From NCBI GenBank assembly GCA_014238155.1, contig JABABQ010000067.1:272474-336473 (forward strand): DNA of 64,000 nt, in the 5' to 3' direction. The notes under the pieces were generated by a model. That model saw nothing but the letters and a program-made list of their open reading frames with translations, did not search any database and was not told the origin of the DNA. The translations under genes and the position numbers were made by a program. Position 1 is the stretch's first letter. The number at the start of each line of letters is the position of its first letter. The stretch comes from Rhizobiaceae bacterium (lineage in GTDB: Bacteria; Pseudomonadota; Alphaproteobacteria; Rhizobiales; Rhizobiaceae). Shown one piece after another: positions 62,206 to 64,000 of the stretch.

Positions 62206-62241
62206 AGAGCCGTTCACGTTTAAATGGAACCATTCTGAAGG
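62206..62241 (+). repeat. 36-base end of the dispersed AGAGCCGTTCACG repeat family
   Basis: These 36 bases are identical to the reverse complement of 31861-31896, the right end of the 271-base element. They begin 41 bases after the stop of the GGDEF-EAL gene and point the same way relative to that gene. About 25 bases beyond (GGGTTTTGCGAATTCCGAAC) faintly resemble the element interior, suggesting an internally deleted copy. The rest of 62242-62470 contains no gene I can support. Confidence 0.75.
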
Positions 62242-62470
62242 GTTTTGCGAATTCCGAACGTCGTCAATTGCCAATTTACGTGACGTTAACCACAATCGGA
62301 CAGTCTCTAGACCATGTTTTGATTGAGTCCAGTGCCAAGGTTCTGGGTCTGGAGTGCGCGGTGCGAATTGGCGACTTATTTTTTCCATTTGAACGCCCGG
62401 GGCTTTTACAGGATCGCTCGACTGCGATCGCCACGCCTGACATTTTGATTGGTCTGAGGGGAACAATCTG

Positions 62471-62761
62471 ATGGACATCAAGACCACTGAAGTTCCCGAA
62501 GAAAAAGTTGTGGAAGTGGTTCGATATGCCTCATCAAAGCAGATGTGCTTGAACAAATTGTCCGATCTGTTGGTCCTGGAAGGTGGCGTTGATCTCGACA
62601 CTCTGGCGCGAGTTATTCGAGAATTTCGAGACGGCACTCGTTGTGCAGAAGAAGCCGTGTCGGCCAAGGTGGTGGTAGCCCCGGACTTCGCCGCCCCTGT
62701 GAAGTCCAATTCCAATAGGCTCATGAGCGATCACTGGCCTGAACTGAAGAAAGCCGGCTAG
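62471..62761 (+). CDS. Hypothetical protein of 96 residues
   Basis: The ATG at 62471 has GAGGGG nine bases upstream. The product begins MDIKTTEVPEEKVVEVVRY and is acidic and mostly helical. LCNK-type cysteines are scattered (QMCLNKLSDLL, DGTRCAEEAV). It has no signal peptide or membrane helix, and I do not recognise a family. An upstream frame ends in TGATG overlap at this start. The IS3 element begins eight bases after its stop. Confidence 0.5.
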   Translation: MDIKTTEVPEEKVVEVVRYASSKQMCLNKLSDLLVLEGGVDLDTLARVIREFRDGTRCAEEAVSAKVVVAPDFAAPVKSNSNRLMSDHWPELKKAG

Positions 62762-62832
62762 AACCGCTCTGGACTTGTCACGGTTTGGTTCCGTGTCCTT
62801 GAATTGGATTATGTCCATCAAGGAGAACTATT

Positions 62833-63108
62833 ATGGCACATCGCCACACAGACGAATTCCGTCGCGAAGCTGTCCGCATTGCATTGACGAGCGGCCTTAC
62901 ACGTAAACAAGTAGCATCTGATTTGGGGATTGGCTTTTCGACGTTATCGAAATGGATACAACAATCCCGGCCTGACGACTTGCCGCCCGCCTCGGATATT
63001 GATCTCGCCAAAGAGAATGAGCGGCTTCGCAAAGAGGTTCGTCTTCTCACGGAGGAGAGGGAGATATTAAAGAAGGCCACCGTGTTCTTCGCGGGTCAAA
63101 GCAAATGA
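62833..63108 (+). CDS. IS3-family transposase OrfA (helix-turn-helix subunit)
   Basis: A 91-residue protein with FRREAVRIALTSGLTRKQVASDLGIGFSTLSKWI, the helix-turn-helix of IS3/IS911-type OrfA. A leucine-zipper-like helix follows (DIDLAKENERLRKEVRLLTEEREILKKATVFFA). It starts after AAGGAGAACTATT. The stop overlaps the orfB start in ATGA (63105-63108). IS3 elements usually make an OrfAB fusion by a -1 frameshift near the end of orfA. Confidence 0.92.
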   Translation: MAHRHTDEFRREAVRIALTSGLTRKQVASDLGIGFSTLSKWIQQSRPDDLPPASDIDLAKENERLRKEVRLLTEEREILKKATVFFAGQSK

Positions 63109-63962
63109 AGTTTGCCTTCGTTGAAGAACACAGAAACCATATACCTGTCGAACGCCTGTGCCATATTCTTAACGTCACATCACGTGGATACCGTTCTTGG
63201 CGCGGTCGTCCTGTCAGTCAACGTCAACGCGACGACATGGTGGTTCTGGCCCACATCCGTGAACAACATCATCTCAGCCTTGGCAGCTATGGTCGCCCAA
63301 GAATGACGCAGGAGTTGAAAGAGGCTGGCCTGCGTGTTGGACATCGCCGTATTGGCCGTTTGATGCGTGATAACGGCATTCGTGTCGTCAGAACCCGCAA
63401 ATACAAGGCGACAACTGACAGCAATCACAGCTTCAACATCGCACCCAATTGGCTGGATCGAAACTTCCATGCTGATTGCCCCAATCAGAAATGGGCAGGC
63501 GACATCAGCTATATCTGGACACGTGAGGGCTGGCTGTATCTGGCCGTGATAATCGACTTGCATTCACGCCGTGTGGTGGGATGGGCTGTCAGTAACCGAC
63601 TGAAGAAAGACCTGGCGCTTCAGGCTCTGAACCGTGCTGTGGCGTTACGCAATCCGCCACCTGGGTGCCTCCATCATACCGATCGCGGTGCTCAATATTG
63701 CTCTCACGATTACCAAAAACGAATGCGCCAACTGAGGTTCAAAGTGTCCATGAGCCGAAAAGGCAATTGTTGGGACAACGCGGTGGTCGAGACCTTCTTC
63801 AAAACACTGAAGGCCGAACTCATCTGGCGCGGTTCATGGCAAACACGTCAGCAAGCAACCGACGCCCTGTTCCAATACATCAACGGCTTCTACAACAGCC
63901 GTCGAAGACACTCAGCAATAGGAGGAATATCACCCATCAAATTCGAACGAAAATCAGCCTAA
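63105..63962 (+). CDS. IS3-family transposase OrfB (DDE integrase subunit)
   Basis: A 285-residue protein. HTH_21-like start KFAFVEEHRNHIPVERLCHILNVTSRGYRSW precedes the rve integrase core. The DDE residues are in WAGDISYIWTREGWLYLAVIIDLHSRRVVGWAVS, LHHTDRGAQYCSHDY and GNCWDNAVVETFFKTLKAELI. The reading frame is intact, so the element may still be mobile. It terminates 38 bases before the right end of the IS. Confidence 0.94.
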   Translation: MKFAFVEEHRNHIPVERLCHILNVTSRGYRSWRGRPVSQRQRDDMVVLAHIREQHHLSLGSYGRPRMTQELKEAGLRVGHRRIGRLMRDNGIRVVRTRKYKATTDSNHSFNIAPNWLDRNFHADCPNQKWAGDISYIWTREGWLYLAVIIDLHSRRVVGWAVSNRLKKDLALQALNRAVALRNPPPGCLHHTDRGAQYCSHDYQKRMRQLRFKVSMSRKGNCWDNAVVETFFKTLKAELIWRGSWQTRQQATDALFQYINGFYNSRRRHSAIGGISPIKFERKSA

Positions 63963-64000
63963 ACGAGAACCGGATGCGGAATTAAATAGGGACAAGTCCA

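Larger units (their letters stand above)
62770..64000 (+). mobile_element. Complete IS3-family insertion sequence (1231 bases)
   Basis: TGGACTTGTC (62770-62779) is matched by its inverse GACAAGTCCA at the last ten bases of the window (63991-64000). The similarity continues for about 29 bases with mismatches. The pair encloses orfA and orfB, and 1.23 kb is typical of IS3 elements. Since the right end falls on the final base, the target duplication cannot be checked. Confidence 0.88.

Noticed and set aside
62242..62471. Plus-strand open frame ending in a TGATG overlap with the 96-residue gene
   Set aside because: There is no good start codon with a ribosome-binding site, and the frame runs through the repeat end and from the GGDEF-EAL gene, so I could not support it.
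62191..62724. 177-codon minus-strand open frame over the repeat copy and the hypothetical gene
   Set aside because: The translation is low in hydrophobic content, has no recognisable domain and covers repeat sequence; it is probably a shadow.
1..64000. tRNA, rRNA, CRISPR arrays, prophage or toxin-antitoxin genes
   Set aside because: I looked for clover-leaf arms, regularly spaced repeats and phage or antitoxin-like genes on both strands and saw none; a tRNA or small RNA scan would be needed to be certain.

Overview
The window looks like chromosomal DNA of an alphaproteobacterium, most likely a marine or soil member of the Hyphomicrobiales (Rhizobiales). The evidence is a rhizobial-order ccoNOQP-GHIS (fixNOQP-GHIS) cluster with an FnrL/FnrN-type regulator, a MucR/Ros zinc-finger regulator, TRAP and choline/betaine ABC uptake, and a matA-matB malonate pair. 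Base composition is moderate, coding density is high, and there is no phage, CRISPR or tRNA gene that I can see. The taxon is an inference from gene content only.

Layout. 1-3465: C-terminal part of PutA, a CpdA-like phosphodiesterase, a small P-loop sugar/nucleoside kinase and a D-lyxose isomerase. 3473-12967: a complete eight-gene cbb3 oxidase operon (leftward), a perfect FNR box in its promoter region, a divergent hemerythrin-like gene, and the [4Fe-4S] regulator fnrL. 13144-18710: a stand-alone DUF427 protein, a DUF427-class IIIb adenylyl cyclase fusion, a BaeS/BaeR-like two-component system and a YHYH-domain exported protein. 18795-31583: malonate genes (matA, matB), a YciI-like protein, a RutE-like reductase, OsmC, a TRAP transporter, a hydroxyquinol-type intradiol dioxygenase, a GntR regulator, then an exported MBL hydrolase, an FAH-family enzyme and an exported amidohydrolase. 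31895-36527: an ArsR-SRPBCC-DUF899 operon, a CocE-type hydrolase and an EamA exporter. 36583-45450: a peptide/opine-type ABC transporter with fused ATPases, a TfdA-like dioxygenase, AsnC, arginase and ornithine cyclodeaminase, which together look like an arginine-conjugate catabolic island. 45565-54596: an antiporter, a choline dehydrogenase, a choline/betaine ABC system with a double-length permease, a signal-less binding protein and a TSUP exporter. 54639-64000: an LhgO-like oxidase, mucR, a possible 51-residue protein, an SLC13/RCK transporter, a GAF-PAS-GGDEF-EAL protein, and a complete IS3-family element whose right end coincides with the last base of the window.

How it fits together. 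The left part is respiration under low oxygen: FnrL senses oxygen through an Fe-S cluster and should act at the FNR box at 11600 to drive the oxidase operon and perhaps the hemerythrin-like gene. Most of the rest is scavenging of small organic molecules. Arginine to ornithine to proline (arginase, ornithine cyclodeaminase) would feed the PutA at the left edge. Choline would go to betaine aldehyde and glycine betaine, and malonate to malonyl-CoA and acetyl-CoA.

The most unusual items are the DUF427-cyclase fusion; a repeat family whose ends lie in fixed orientation at the 3' ends of genes and, in two cases, directly on the TAG stop codon; the TfdA-like dioxygenase inside an opine-like arginine island; and the RutE/OsmC/TRAP/hydroxyquinol dioxygenase operon, which has no maleylacetate reductase.
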